Below, piece after piece: positions 47,556 to 57,251 of a stretch of DNA of 64,000 bases. A model generated the notes under the pieces. The model ran no database searches. It was given only the letters and a program-made list of their open reading frames with translations, and was not told where the DNA came from. Each line of letters begins with the position of its first letter. Positions within the stretch are counted from its first letter, which is position 1. Origin of the DNA: Oceanobacter sp. 1_MG-2023 (lineage in GTDB: Bacteria; Pseudomonadota; Gammaproteobacteria; Pseudomonadales; Oceanobacteraceae); the NCBI RefSeq assembly GCF_030689025.1, contig NZ_JAUYWA010000005.1, positions 104,234 through 168,233 of the forward strand, written 5' to 3'. A program made the position numbers and the translations under genes.

Positions 47556-47840
47556 ACTGCGCTCTTGCCTTGGCTGTTTTTCCTTGTTGCTTAATAGATA
47601 ACTTTTTATAAATCAATGATATGGATCAAAGTGGCAACTGTGTCTTGCTGGTTATTTTCATGGCCGTTTGTGCTGCCAATTCCAAGGCATCCATGCCCAT
47701 AATACCGGTGTCACAATGCCTTTCTATTATTCCCATTGGCTGTTTTTTACCCATTAACCTTTATGTTTAAAGGGTTATTTATCCCGATCTTCTGAACTCC
47801 TGCCAAAGTCACGATTATCTCGCCCTGTTTTCGGGCCTCC
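47556..47840. other. Intergenic leader upstream of the oxygenase operon
   Basis: About 285 bp of non-coding DNA between the palindromes and module B, part of a 600-bp gap between rutR and the oxygenase gene. I see no open frame, RNA or repeat in it. Confidence 0.4.
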
Positions 47841-47885
47841 CGCACAAACCGAGTGCTCTAATTCAGACCATTTGATAAAAACTAA
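47841..47885 (+). promoter_or_regulatory. Regulatory module B: NtrC-type box plus RutR-like half-site (oxygenase side)
   Basis: GCACAAACCGAGTGC (47842-47856) is followed by TTCAGACCATTTGATA, the same module as upstream of rutA (38 of 45 bases identical, no gaps). Here the right RutR half-site is degraded (TGATA in place of TGGTC). The distance from the box end to the sigma-54 element is 77 bp, identical to the rut side. Confidence 0.72.
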
Positions 47886-47932
47886 GTATCAAAAAAGACA
47901 TAAATCATTGTTATCTAACATAAATTTCTTAT

Positions 47933-47948
47933 TGGCATAGTTGCTGCT
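47933..47948 (+). promoter_or_regulatory. Sigma-54 promoter of the oxygenase-VOC-BMP transporter operon
   Basis: TGGCATAGTTGCTGCT has GG and GC ten bases apart and two mismatches to TGGCACRN4TTGCW. It lies 109 bp before the oxygenase ATG and shares the -12 form CTGCT with the torF promoter. Confidence 0.72.
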
Positions 47949-48056
47949 TTTGTTTCTTTGTTCGGAAACGGTGGGCGATTGGTATCGCCTGCGGATTCTT
48001 CAGATCAGGTAACTGATCAAATCAGTACCTGAATTTCAGTCGGAGGATGCAATCGT

Positions 48057-49064
48057 ATGACGCTTCAATATGTTCCTATCATCGATCTTGGCCCTTATTT
48101 TGATGGCACGGCCGAAGGCAAGGCCAGCGTGGCCAAGGCCGTGAATCAGGCTTGCCGGGATATTGGTTTCCTGGTCATTACCCAACACCAGATCCCTGCA
48201 GAGCTGATCGAGCGGGTCAGCAAACTGACCAGCCGCTTCTTCGACCTGCCCATGGAAGAAAAACGCAAAGCCAACCGTCCCCGTCCCGACATGGTGCGCG
48301 GCTACAGCGCGGTAGCAGAAGAGAGCCTGTCGTACTCCATGGAAGAAGCCGCTCCGGGCGACCTGAAAGAATCCTTCTCCATCGGGCCATTGAATGTGCC
48401 GGATGAACCTTATTACTCCGAAGCCATGGCCGGGCCGCATTTTGCCCCCAATGTCTGGCCGACAACGCTGCCTGGATTTGAGGAAGCGTACGCGGAATAT
48501 TTTGCTGCCATGGGCGACCTGGCCCGCAGCGTGATGCGTATTTTTGCCCTGTCACTGGAAATGCCAGAGACCTTTTTCGACGACAAGATCGACAAGCACA
48601 TCAGTATGTTCCGCAGCCTGCGTTATCCGCACTTGAAAGAAGGCATCGAAGAAGGTCAGTTACGGGCCGGTGCTCACTCCGATTATGGCAGCCTCACCAT
48701 CGTCAAACCCGACAGCGCCCAGGGTGGTCTGCAAGTTTGCAACCGCGAAGGCGAATGGGTCGATGTGCCTTATGTGGAAGACGGTTTTGTCGTCAACATT
48801 GGCGACCTGATGATGCAGTGGACCAACGACCAATGGATCTCAACCCTGCACCGGGTGGTGAATCCTCCGGAAGACGTCGACGGCGACCAGCAACGCCAGT
48901 CACTGGTGTTCTTCCACCAGCCGAACTACGACGTCATGGTGGAGTGCTTGCCCAGCTGTGTGCCAGAAGGCGAAGAACCTCGCTACGCCCCGGTTAGCTC
49001 CGGCGACCATCTGCAATCCAAATTCGTCCGCCAAACCACCTTTGGCGGCAACAAGGTAGCCTGA
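48057..49064 (+). CDS. 2-oxoglutarate/Fe(II) oxygenase, isopenicillin N synthase family (thymine-7-hydroxylase-like)
   Basis: A 335-residue double-stranded beta-helix oxygenase. The iron ligands are H207, D209 (RAGAHSDYGSLT) and H265 (TLHRVVNPP). The 2-oxoglutarate site is R280-x-S282 (RQSLVFF). The N-terminal DIN domain is complete (VPIIDLGPYF). Overall form and length recall fungal thymine-7-hydroxylase, which oxidises thymine at the methyl group. Control by the same NtrC/RutR module as the rut genes and the BMP importer downstream suggest a nucleobase or nucleoside substrate. No 5-carboxyuracil decarboxylase is nearby, so thymine use is a hypothesis. Other substrates of this broad family are possible. 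Confidence 0.85.
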   Translation: MTLQYVPIIDLGPYFDGTAEGKASVAKAVNQACRDIGFLVITQHQIPAELIERVSKLTSRFFDLPMEEKRKANRPRPDMVRGYSAVAEESLSYSMEEAAPGDLKESFSIGPLNVPDEPYYSEAMAGPHFAPNVWPTTLPGFEEAYAEYFAAMGDLARSVMRIFALSLEMPETFFDDKIDKHISMFRSLRYPHLKEGIEEGQLRAGAHSDYGSLTIVKPDSAQGGLQVCNREGEWVDVPYVEDGFVVNIGDLMMQWTNDQWISTLHRVVNPPEDVDGDQQRQSLVFFHQPNYDVMVECLPSCVPEGEEPRYAPVSSGDHLQSKFVRQTTFGGNKVA

Positions 49065-49065
49065 T

Positions 49066-49452
49066 ATGAGCACACTTTCTTACGTCAACGTATTCGCCAA
49101 AGACATCGTCGCCCTGAGTGGTTTTTATCAGCGCGTCTTCGACTTCCCGGAAGTGGAAGCCATCCGCTCGCCGATATTTCGTGGCATCGATGCCGGCAGC
49201 TGCTGCATCGGCTTCAATGCGCTGGATGCCTACGAATTGCTGCACCTGAGCGAGTACGCCGACACCTCCGGCTGCAAGTTTTTACTGAATATCGACGTCG
49301 ACAGTCCCGAAGAGGTCGACCGTATGGTACCGATCGCCTGTGCTGCAGGCGCGACCATGATCAAGGCTCCCTATACCACGTACTACAACTGGTATCAGGC
49401 CGTTTTGCTTGACCCGGAAGGCAATGTCTTCCGTATCAACCACATGCTTTAA
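49066..49452 (+). CDS. VOC (glyoxalase/bleomycin-resistance fold) family protein
   Basis: A 128-residue protein with the two beta-alpha-beta-beta-beta modules of the VOC fold (about 1-55 and 65-128). Candidate metal ligands include a His in YELLHLSEY and the final E in VLLDPEGNVFRINHML. The starting YVNVFAKDIVALSGFYQRVF pattern is typical. It starts 1 bp after the oxygenase stop, so the two are tightly coupled and it may act on the oxygenase product. The exact function is unknown. Confidence 0.82.
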   Translation: MSTLSYVNVFAKDIVALSGFYQRVFDFPEVEAIRSPIFRGIDAGSCCIGFNALDAYELLHLSEYADTSGCKFLLNIDVDSPEEVDRMVPIACAAGATMIKAPYTTYYNWYQAVLLDPEGNVFRINHML

Positions 49453-49509
49453 GCAGGGCTCTACCTACCGCACGACCTCCAACGACTCACCGCAAGAAGG
49501 ATTGTGACA

Positions 49510-50604
49510 ATGAAGAAACTGCTCACGGGCACATTATGTGCCCTGGCCGCATGCGCCATGACGACCTCCGTGTCAGCGGAAGATGCTGGTTTTACCCTGA
49601 AAGGCCCGGCGAAAATCGCCATGCTGTATATCAGCCCGCGTAACGATGGCGGCTGGACTCAGGCCTTCGACGAAGCACGCCAGCGTCTGGAAGACGATAT
49701 CGACCAGAAAATCCAGTACGTGGAAAGCGTCCCGGAAACAGCCTCCGCGATCAAACCCACCGTTGAGCGTCTGATCCAGCGTGGCTCCAACATCATTATC
49801 GGTACCGCCTTTGGTTACTCCGATACCTTCAAGGAACTGGCCGACAAGTACCCGGATGTCGCATTCCTGAACGGTTCCGGTACCACCAATTCAGACAACC
49901 TTGAATCCTTCTACGGCCGTACCTACGAAAGCCAGTACCTGTGTGGCATGGCAGCCGGTGCCGCTTCACCGACCGGCAAGCTCGGATTTGTTGCCGCCAA
50001 CCCGTTTGGCCAGGTTAACTGGACCGTTAACGCCTTCGCCATGGGTGCCCAGCAAATCAACCCGGACGCCACCGTCACCGTTATCTACACCGGAGCCTGG
50101 AACGACCCGGTCAAGGAACGCGCAGCGGCAACAGCGCTGATTGACCAGGGTGCTGATGTAATTGGCCAGCACGTGGACAGCCCGACCCCACAGATCGTCG
50201 CACAAGAACGTGGCGTCTATGGCACCGGTCACCACCGTGATATGAGCGAGTTTGCCCCGAAAGCGACCGTGTGTTCTTCGGTTTGGGTCTGGGATCGTTT
50301 CCTTGCCCCTGAACTGAAAAAAATCATGGCCGGTGGCTGGCAGCCAGCCGAACATGGCGCGCTGCTGTCGATGGAAGAAGGCGGTACCGACGTCTCCTGC
50401 TGTGGCAGCGACATTATCAGCAAAGAAGATGAAGCCAAAATCATGGCCGCTCGTGACGAACTGCTGAAAGGTGACAAGCTGATCTACGCCGGGCCAATCT
50501 CGGATCGTGATGGCAACATCAAGGCAGCCAAAGGCGAAAGTCTGTCTGATGGGGAACTGTGGTCCATGGACTGGTTCGTCAAGGGCGTGGTTACCCAGCA
50601 ATGA
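49510..50604 (+). CDS. BMP family ABC transporter substrate-binding protein
   Basis: A 364-residue periplasmic binding protein of the basic membrane protein/PnrA type, which binds purine or pyrimidine nucleosides. The signal peptide ends near TSVSA/EDAG (about residue 24). Family motifs are KIAMLYISPRNDGGWTQAFDEAR, GSNIIIGTAFGYSDTFKELADKYPDV and NGSGTTNSDN. It lacks a lipobox, so it is free in the periplasm. ATG 49510 is used since AAGGA lies eight bases before it. The stop overlaps the ATPase gene. Confidence 0.9.
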   Translation: MKKLLTGTLCALAACAMTTSVSAEDAGFTLKGPAKIAMLYISPRNDGGWTQAFDEARQRLEDDIDQKIQYVESVPETASAIKPTVERLIQRGSNIIIGTAFGYSDTFKELADKYPDVAFLNGSGTTNSDNLESFYGRTYESQYLCGMAAGAASPTGKLGFVAANPFGQVNWTVNAFAMGAQQINPDATVTVIYTGAWNDPVKERAAATALIDQGADVIGQHVDSPTPQIVAQERGVYGTGHHRDMSEFAPKATVCSSVWVWDRFLAPELKKIMAGGWQPAEHGALLSMEEGGTDVSCCGSDIISKEDEAKIMAARDELLKGDKLIYAGPISDRDGNIKAAKGESLSDGELWSMDWFVKGVVTQQ

Positions 50605-52121
50605 GCAACAAGAACGCGATCCAACTCGATGCCGTCAGCAAATCCTTTGACGGCTTCAAGGCTCTTTCCGAGGCTTCCTTTACAGCTCGATGGGGCGAGG
50701 TCCATGCCTTGCTGGGCGAGAATGGCGCTGGCAAGTCATCACTGATGAACATTGCTGCCGGACTGTACGCACCAGAAACCGGATCGCTGTTCATTGATGA
50801 CAACCTGGTGCGCCTCAAGGGGCCACTGGATGCATCCACCCAGGGTATCGGCATGGTGCATCAGCATTTCAAGCTGGTTAAACCCTTCAGCGTGGCGGAA
50901 AACATTCTGTTGGGCCTGCGTAATGACCAGGCCCTCAGTTTCCGCCAACGTCTGCAGCAAACCGCCGAGGAGATCAAGACCACGGCGGCCAGGCTGGGGT
51001 TTACCATTGACCCGTTTGCGCGGGTCGATCAGCTGTCGGTCGCCGAACAGCAGCGCGTTGAGATTCTCAAAGTGCTGCTGGCCGGTGCCCGCATCCTGAT
51101 TCTGGATGAACCAACCGCCGTACTCACCGATGCGGAAGCAGAAAACCTGCTGACCACGGTACAGAATTTTGCTCACCAGGAAGGCGCTGCGGTCATTCTG
51201 GTGACGCACAAGATGAACGACGTTATGCGCTACGCCGACGAAGTGACGGTCATGCGTACCGGTCGCACCGTCGCCAGCCTCAAGCCGCAATCGGTAACGG
51301 TTGGCGAGCTGGTCAAGCTGACCGTTGGCGACGCCCCGACCCCACCCCAGGTTCCTGCCAGCCGGGCAGCCGGTGAGGTCAAGCTGGAAGTCAGCGAGCT
51401 GTGCTCAACCAATCCCAATGCGCCGATACTGCGCGGCGTTAACCTGAGCCTGCACGCCGGAGAAATCTACGGCATTGCCGGGGTGGGCGGTAACGGTCAA
51501 AGCGAACTGGCCGGAGCCTTGATGGGCCTGCCAGAACCGGTCAGCGGCTCGATGCAGCTGGTTGGTGAAGGCGATTTGCGCGACCTCAGCGCCAGCCGAC
51601 GGCGCGAACTGGGTATTGCCTGTATTCCCGCTGACCGTTATTCCGCCGCCCTGGCTGCACCGCTGTCGATCAGTGACAACTTCGCCATGGGCGAGATTCA
51701 CAGCGGCCGGTACGGGCCGTTCTGGTTTCTGCGCCGCCGCCGGATCGAAGCCGATACCGCCGCCGCCGTCAGCGAATTTGATGTCCAGGGGGTGCGCTCA
51801 CTGCAACAGAAAGCCGCGCTGCTGTCGGGTGGCAACGCCCAGAAACTGGTGATCGCTCGCGAGTTCAGCCGCCAGCCACAACTGGTGATTGTTCACAGCC
51901 CCAGCCGGGGGCTGGATGTGCGCGCCACTCTGGCCGTACACCAGCGCTTGCGCAGCGCCCGGGATGCCGGAGCAGCCGTGTTGCTGATCAGCGAAGACCT
52001 GGATGAAGTAATGGCGCTGGCAGATCGCATTGGCGTGATGTCAGCAGGACGTATTATCGGCGAGTTTGCCCAACCGGCAGACCGTCAGGCAATTGGGCAA
52101 GCCATGGTGAACCATGTTTGA
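50601..52121 (+). CDS. ABC transporter ATP-binding protein (two ABC domains, nucleoside type)
   Basis: A 506-residue tandem ATPase. Domain 1 (about 6-240) has Walker A GENGAGKSS, signature LSVAEQQRVEIL and Walker B ILILDEPTAV. Domain 2 (about 260-500) has degenerate VGGNGQSE, signature LSGGNAQKLVIAREF and HSPSRGLDVRAT in place of a normal Walker B. One active and one degenerate site is normal for BMP/sugar-type transporters (NupA, YufO). ATG 50601 overlaps the binding-protein stop. Confidence 0.92.
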   Translation: MSNKNAIQLDAVSKSFDGFKALSEASFTARWGEVHALLGENGAGKSSLMNIAAGLYAPETGSLFIDDNLVRLKGPLDASTQGIGMVHQHFKLVKPFSVAENILLGLRNDQALSFRQRLQQTAEEIKTTAARLGFTIDPFARVDQLSVAEQQRVEILKVLLAGARILILDEPTAVLTDAEAENLLTTVQNFAHQEGAAVILVTHKMNDVMRYADEVTVMRTGRTVASLKPQSVTVGELVKLTVGDAPTPPQVPASRAAGEVKLEVSELCSTNPNAPILRGVNLSLHAGEIYGIAGVGGNGQSELAGALMGLPEPVSGSMQLVGEGDLRDLSASRRRELGIACIPADRYSAALAAPLSISDNFAMGEIHSGRYGPFWFLRRRRIEADTAAAVSEFDVQGVRSLQQKAALLSGGNAQKLVIAREFSRQPQLVIVHSPSRGLDVRATLAVHQRLRSARDAGAAVLLISEDLDEVMALADRIGVMSAGRIIGEFAQPADRQAIGQAMVNHV

Positions 52122-53208
52122 TGCAACGAATTTTCAACCCTTGCTGGCACGGCGTTATACGCTGGAAGTACGTCAGCAGATGGCCTGGTACTGGCAGGCG
52201 CTAGTGATTGCCCTGGCCTTGCTGGTCGGCCTGCTGATTTCAGCAGCGATTCTGGTGGTGGCCGGAGTGCCTGCGGGCGAACTGCTCAATGAGTTTGTTA
52301 TTCTGACGCTGTTTGATGCACAAAGCCTGCGGGCCGTGCTGTTTCAGGCCGCGCCGCTGATTATGGTCGGCCTGGCTGGCTGCGTTGCGTTCCGGGCGCG
52401 GTTCTGGAACCTCGGCCTGGAAGGGCAGATGATCTGGGGAGCTATCGGCGCGACTGCGATTTCGCTGTTCGAGATCGGGCCACCGTCGATGCGCTTGCCC
52501 TTGATGCTGCTCAGTGCCGTGGTCTGTGGCCTGATCTGGGCGCTGGCGCCGGTATTACTGAAGCTGCACCTCAAGGTGAACGAAATCATTTCGACCCTGA
52601 TGCTCAACTACATCGCGCTGAATTTCTTGCTGCATCTGGTATACGGCGACTGGAAAGACCCCCGTGACAATTTCCCCTACTCCCCTCAGTACCGGGTATT
52701 CGAACGCCTGCCCGATGTCTTTGACGGACTCAGCCTGGCGATTGTGCTGGCCACCCTGGTTGCCTTTCTGGTGCTCTGGTTTACCAACGTCTCCCGGGCT
52801 GGGCTGTACCTGCGTTTTGTCGACAACAGTCCCGGTGTGGCCCGTGCCGTGGGGGTGCCGGTTAATCGGGTAATCCTTGGTACCGTACTGTTGTCCGGAG
52901 CGCTGGCCGGGCTGGCCGGTTTTATGATTACTGCCGGACAGGAAGGCCGCCTGACCCATTCGTTCTACGTTGGCTATGGCTTCTCGGGAATCCTGATTGC
53001 CTTTCTGGCCCGTAACCAACCGATCGCCGCCACCGTAGTGGCGCTGTTGGTCGCGACACTGTTTGTCGCAGGTCGCAGTTTGCAGGTGTTCTACCAGATT
53101 CCTTTCTCCATGGTGCAGCTGATCCAGGCCATTCTGGTGATTTGTGTTGCCTCTTCCGAGTTCTTTATTCGTCACCGTATTCGCCGTATTCAAGGAGGGC
53201 AGAGCTGA
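52114..53208 (+). CDS. ABC transporter permease (nucleoside type, NupB/YufP-like)
   Basis: A 364-residue permease of the BPD_transp_2 fold with eight or more membrane helices. It contains the conserved FWNLGLEGQMIWGAIGA and the LKVNEIISTLMLNYIALNFL loop. It overlaps the ATPase end by 8 bp and the next permease start by 1 bp. Confidence 0.92.
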   Translation: MFDATNFQPLLARRYTLEVRQQMAWYWQALVIALALLVGLLISAAILVVAGVPAGELLNEFVILTLFDAQSLRAVLFQAAPLIMVGLAGCVAFRARFWNLGLEGQMIWGAIGATAISLFEIGPPSMRLPLMLLSAVVCGLIWALAPVLLKLHLKVNEIISTLMLNYIALNFLLHLVYGDWKDPRDNFPYSPQYRVFERLPDVFDGLSLAIVLATLVAFLVLWFTNVSRAGLYLRFVDNSPGVARAVGVPVNRVILGTVLLSGALAGLAGFMITAGQEGRLTHSFYVGYGFSGILIAFLARNQPIAATVVALLVATLFVAGRSLQVFYQIPFSMVQLIQAILVICVASSEFFIRHRIRRIQGGQS

Positions 53209-54137
53209 TGAGCCTGATCGCAAGCTGGATCGGTAATATCCCCGACTTTGCCGTGCCTTTTGCATTGGCAGCCCTGGGGCTGATCATTATTGAACGCTCC
53301 GGAGTTCTGGCCCTGGGTGCTGAAGGTTTGATGCTGGTCGGTGCCATGTCCGGCATCGGTGCTTCCCTGATGACTGACGGCTCCACCGTTGCCGCCTTGA
53401 TCATGGCGATGATCGCCGCCGCCGTGGTATCGCAGCTATTCGCCCTGATGGTGCTGATCATGCGTATTAACCAGGTGATTGCCGGGCTGGCGCTGGTGTT
53501 CTTCTGCCAGGGTCTGACCGGGCTGTGTGGCACCTTGATGAACTGGACCAGCCGACCTGTGTCCGGCCTCTCAGACCTGTCGTTATGGCCGCTGTCGGAA
53601 CTGCCTGTTCTCGGCAAACTGTTTATTCAGGACCCGGTGGTCTATCTGACGCCTATTATCTTCCTGTTGGTGGTGCTGGTACTGAACCGCACTGTACTCG
53701 GTTTACGCTTGCGTGCCGTGGGTGAAAACCCCCAGGCCGCCGACGCCGCCGGGATTCCGGTATTGGCTTACCGCTGTGCTGCAATTGCCGCCGGGTCAGC
53801 CCTGATTGGTCTGGCCGGTGCCTATATTTCGGTATTAAGCACCAAGATGTGGCTGGCGGATATGGTCGGTGGACGCGGCTGGATTGCCGTCGCACTGGTG
53901 ATTTTTGCCCGTTGGTCTCCCTGGAAAGCCCTCGCCGGGGCGGTGCTGTTTGGCTGTATCGAAGCGCTGATTCCACAGATGGCCGCCTCCGGCATTCGCC
54001 TGCCACAATATTTTGTCTTTATGACGCCCTATGCTGTCACCCTTGGCGTAATGATCTGGGTGGCCGTTGCCAGCCGTGATAACAGCAGCCAGCCCGGTGC
54101 GCTGGGCGAACCCTTTATTCGTGAAGAGCGCCGCTGA
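53208..54137 (+). CDS. ABC transporter permease (nucleoside type, NupC/YufQ-like)
   Basis: A 309-residue second BPD_transp_2 permease. It has IIERSGVLALGAEGLMLVGAM at the start and LRLRAVGENPQAADAAGIPV with the coupling loop, then GGRGWIAVALVIFARWSPW. ATG 53208 shares a base with the previous stop; GGAGGG lies nine bases before it. Together with the previous genes it gives a complete importer. Confidence 0.92.
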   Translation: MSLIASWIGNIPDFAVPFALAALGLIIIERSGVLALGAEGLMLVGAMSGIGASLMTDGSTVAALIMAMIAAAVVSQLFALMVLIMRINQVIAGLALVFFCQGLTGLCGTLMNWTSRPVSGLSDLSLWPLSELPVLGKLFIQDPVVYLTPIIFLLVVLVLNRTVLGLRLRAVGENPQAADAAGIPVLAYRCAAIAAGSALIGLAGAYISVLSTKMWLADMVGGRGWIAVALVIFARWSPWKALAGAVLFGCIEALIPQMAASGIRLPQYFVFMTPYAVTLGVMIWVAVASRDNSSQPGALGEPFIREERR

Positions 54138-54956
<819 letters not shown>

Positions 54957-55747
54957 ATATTTGCGAACAGGAACTTGCGGCCCCGGTGATCATCCCTGCG
55001 GTGATCGCCATACGGGGCGCAAACCGATAGATTCCGCAAATCACCTGCCTCCCTGAAGGGCACTGCACTAACCGCATTGCCCTTTTTTGGTGTGTCATCC
55101 GCGGCCAATAACACATGCAATATCGCTCAGAAAGCGATCCTGCCGTTATTATGGGCACGGTGGCAAAAAATAAAGCATTGGCCTGTTTCATGCTTGTAAT
55201 ATTGGCAAGGGTAATGCGATAACCCGTCGCCAGAACACCCGAACAAGTCCAGCAAGGCAATCAATCGCCCGAGCGCTGGCAACAAACAGGTTTTAGAGCT
55301 GGTTGAAACGGATTTCGGCCCCCTATTCAACACAACTGCGTCACGATGTCGGGCGATTGGCATGAACATCACGCGGTTGTGGCAAGCCACTGGAACTGCA
55401 TTGGTTCCAGCTTCAGGTCATCGCGCCACGAATATTCCCGCCCAGGCCACTTTGGCCATGGGCTGCACTCATTACCGACGCACAATATAAACAATAAAAA
55501 CCAGGGTATTCGATATAAAACCGGATTGGGCAGCGCCATAACCGGGCCTGATATATCTGAGACTAAAGACTGGCAAAACCTGTCGAATATAAGGAAAAAA
55601 AACACCCACCACATCAGTCAAAAGAATGGTTACGCAATATTCTCCGGCTGCTTCACAACCTTTCTATAAAGTCCAAAATCCGTCCGATTTTACGGGCAAG
55701 ATGACTTATCCATTACTCTGAAAACACCCATTCATCACCCGACCCCA
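54957..55747. other. 790-bp intergenic region before the AraC-type regulator
   Basis: No supported gene. Short open frames on both strands lack family similarity and ribosome-binding sites. A terminator lies at 55056-55089. Local GC is lower from about 55.45 kb onward. I see no promoter element that I would call. Confidence 0.4.
55056..55089 (+). terminator. Terminator downstream of ydfG
   Basis: AAGGGCA (55056-55062) and TGCCCTT (55078-55084) pair across a 15-nt loop, followed by a run of T. It lies 100 bp after ydfG. Confidence 0.7.
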
Positions 55748-56800
55748 ATGCTTATGGACTGTCATGATTCCGCTCTCACCCCGGCACTCATTACATCAAC
55801 AGAGCCCTTCGCTGCGACTCGCCACGGCTTGAACACAGCCGCTGATATACACTTCCAGAATCTTGCAGTGCAAGATGCGTCGGAGCAGGCGCTGGTACAA
55901 GACTGGCTACCGATTTCAATTGATCAGGTCAGCAGCGGTCGCTATGCCGGGCGCTATCAGGAACTCAATCTGCCGGGCATCAAGATGGTGATCGAGCGCC
56001 AGAACTGCACAGTGCACAAACGTTTCACCATGGATAAGAAATATTGCACTCTTTCCTATGTCCGCGGCACCCTCGATACCGCCCGGGTCTCTGAATATCA
56101 GGCCAACCATAAGGCGCTGTTTCTGATCCCTGCCGGAACCGAGGCGGATGTGCATGTCGGTGGTGAAGCCGAAACGGTGTATTTTCGCTTCGATCAGGAG
56201 CATTTTCAGCAACAGATGATGATTATTGACCCTGAGCGCCGGGAAGGCCCCGACACCCCTGAGCTGATGTGCCTTGAAACCCCGGGACAGGCTCAGCTGG
56301 ATCAGCATATCAACCAGTTGCTGCACCACATAAGCCTCGGTCAGCCGTGCCTGACCCCTGCGGGTATAGAACGCTACCTCACCGACAACCTGATGATGAT
56401 GTTGCAGTCGTCACGGCCGCAGCCGGATATCATGCACTCCAGCATCAGTAGCCGCCGTCGGGCTGTCCGGCTGGTGCATCATGTTTGTGCTTATCTGGAA
56501 GCGGTACCCAATGCCGACGCCAGCCCAGGTATTGTCGATCTGTGTCGCGAAACCAGTGTCAGTGAACGTACCCTGCAATACAGCTTCAAGACTCAGCTGG
56601 GAATGTCTCCCAATACCTACCTGCGCCTGTTTCGTCTTAACCGGGTACGCGCACTCTTGCTTCACCCTCCGTATCACACCATCACCGTCACGGAAGCAGC
56701 CATGCGCTGGCATTTTTTGCACCTTGGCCGCTTTGCCCGTGACTACACCGCCCTGTTTGGTGAATCACCTTCCAGCACCCTGCGCCGGGCCATTGCCTGA
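55748..56800 (+). CDS. AraC-family regulator, EutR-like
   Basis: A 350-residue regulator with an N-terminal sensory domain (about 40-215) and a C-terminal double helix-turn-helix (about 250-345). The C-terminal half (IVDLCRETSVSERTLQYSFKT, LGMSPNTYLRLFRLNRVRA, HFLHLGRFARDYTALFGE) is closest in form to E. coli EutR, which activates ethanolamine genes with ethanolamine and vitamin B12. The eutBC genes lie 36 kb away. The local target could instead be a neighbour, so the target is open. Confidence 0.82.
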   Translation: MLMDCHDSALTPALITSTEPFAATRHGLNTAADIHFQNLAVQDASEQALVQDWLPISIDQVSSGRYAGRYQELNLPGIKMVIERQNCTVHKRFTMDKKYCTLSYVRGTLDTARVSEYQANHKALFLIPAGTEADVHVGGEAETVYFRFDQEHFQQQMMIIDPERREGPDTPELMCLETPGQAQLDQHINQLLHHISLGQPCLTPAGIERYLTDNLMMMLQSSRPQPDIMHSSISSRRRAVRLVHHVCAYLEAVPNADASPGIVDLCRETSVSERTLQYSFKTQLGMSPNTYLRLFRLNRVRALLLHPPYHTITVTEAAMRWHFLHLGRFARDYTALFGESPSSTLRRAIA

Positions 56801-57174
56801 CTCCGCTCTGGCTGTAACCACTCCGGCCACCGATGGCAGCAGACCCAATCCAGAGGAACCCAAACCAGAAGACCGGAACCCAAACCCAAAAACGTGATGC
56901 CTGCTGTCAAACGCAGACATGCCAGCAGATATCTCGCAGATAACGCCGAAAATATTCACAACCGGACAGAACCCTGACCAGCACAAATAAAAGACAAAAC
57001 GGCTACCATATTCCTTTATATCGCTTCAAATATCTCAGACCAATAAAGCCAATATGACAAATCCGACCATTTGTTTGCATTTATGGCGATTTATAAAAAA
57101 CAAACGGCACAGAAAAATTCAACCTCAGAACTATATTAAACCTTGATGTCAAATCGATATATTTATAATTATAT
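56801..57174. other. Intergenic region before the phytase-like lipoprotein gene
   Basis: About 370 bp, AT-rich in the right half. A short A/C-rich repeat tract (ACCCAAA-like units, 56845-56893) follows the regulator. No gene or RNA is supported. Confidence 0.4.
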
Positions 57175-57203
57175 TTGTAATAAATATGTCGTTTGTTTGT
57201 AAG
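57175..57203 (+). promoter_or_regulatory. PHO box (three 11-bp units) upstream of the phytase-like lipoprotein
   Basis: TTGTAAT (57175), ATGTCGT (57186) and TTGTAAG (57197) repeat at exact 11-bp steps with AT-rich 4-mers between. The first two units match the PHO box at 13 of 18 positions. A possible -10 (TACCAT) follows 13 bp downstream. The ATG is 48 bp away. The spacing matches the box before pstS, which supports PhoB control. Confidence 0.65.
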
Positions 57204-57251
57204 AACCCGTCACTACCATGCGTCGATTTCTCACACCCTAGGAATCAGAAC

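Noticed and set aside
55127..55669. Frames at 55127-55390 (minus) and 55346-55669 (plus)
   Set aside because: Mixed composition, no start signal and no recognisable domain; the strands overlap each other.
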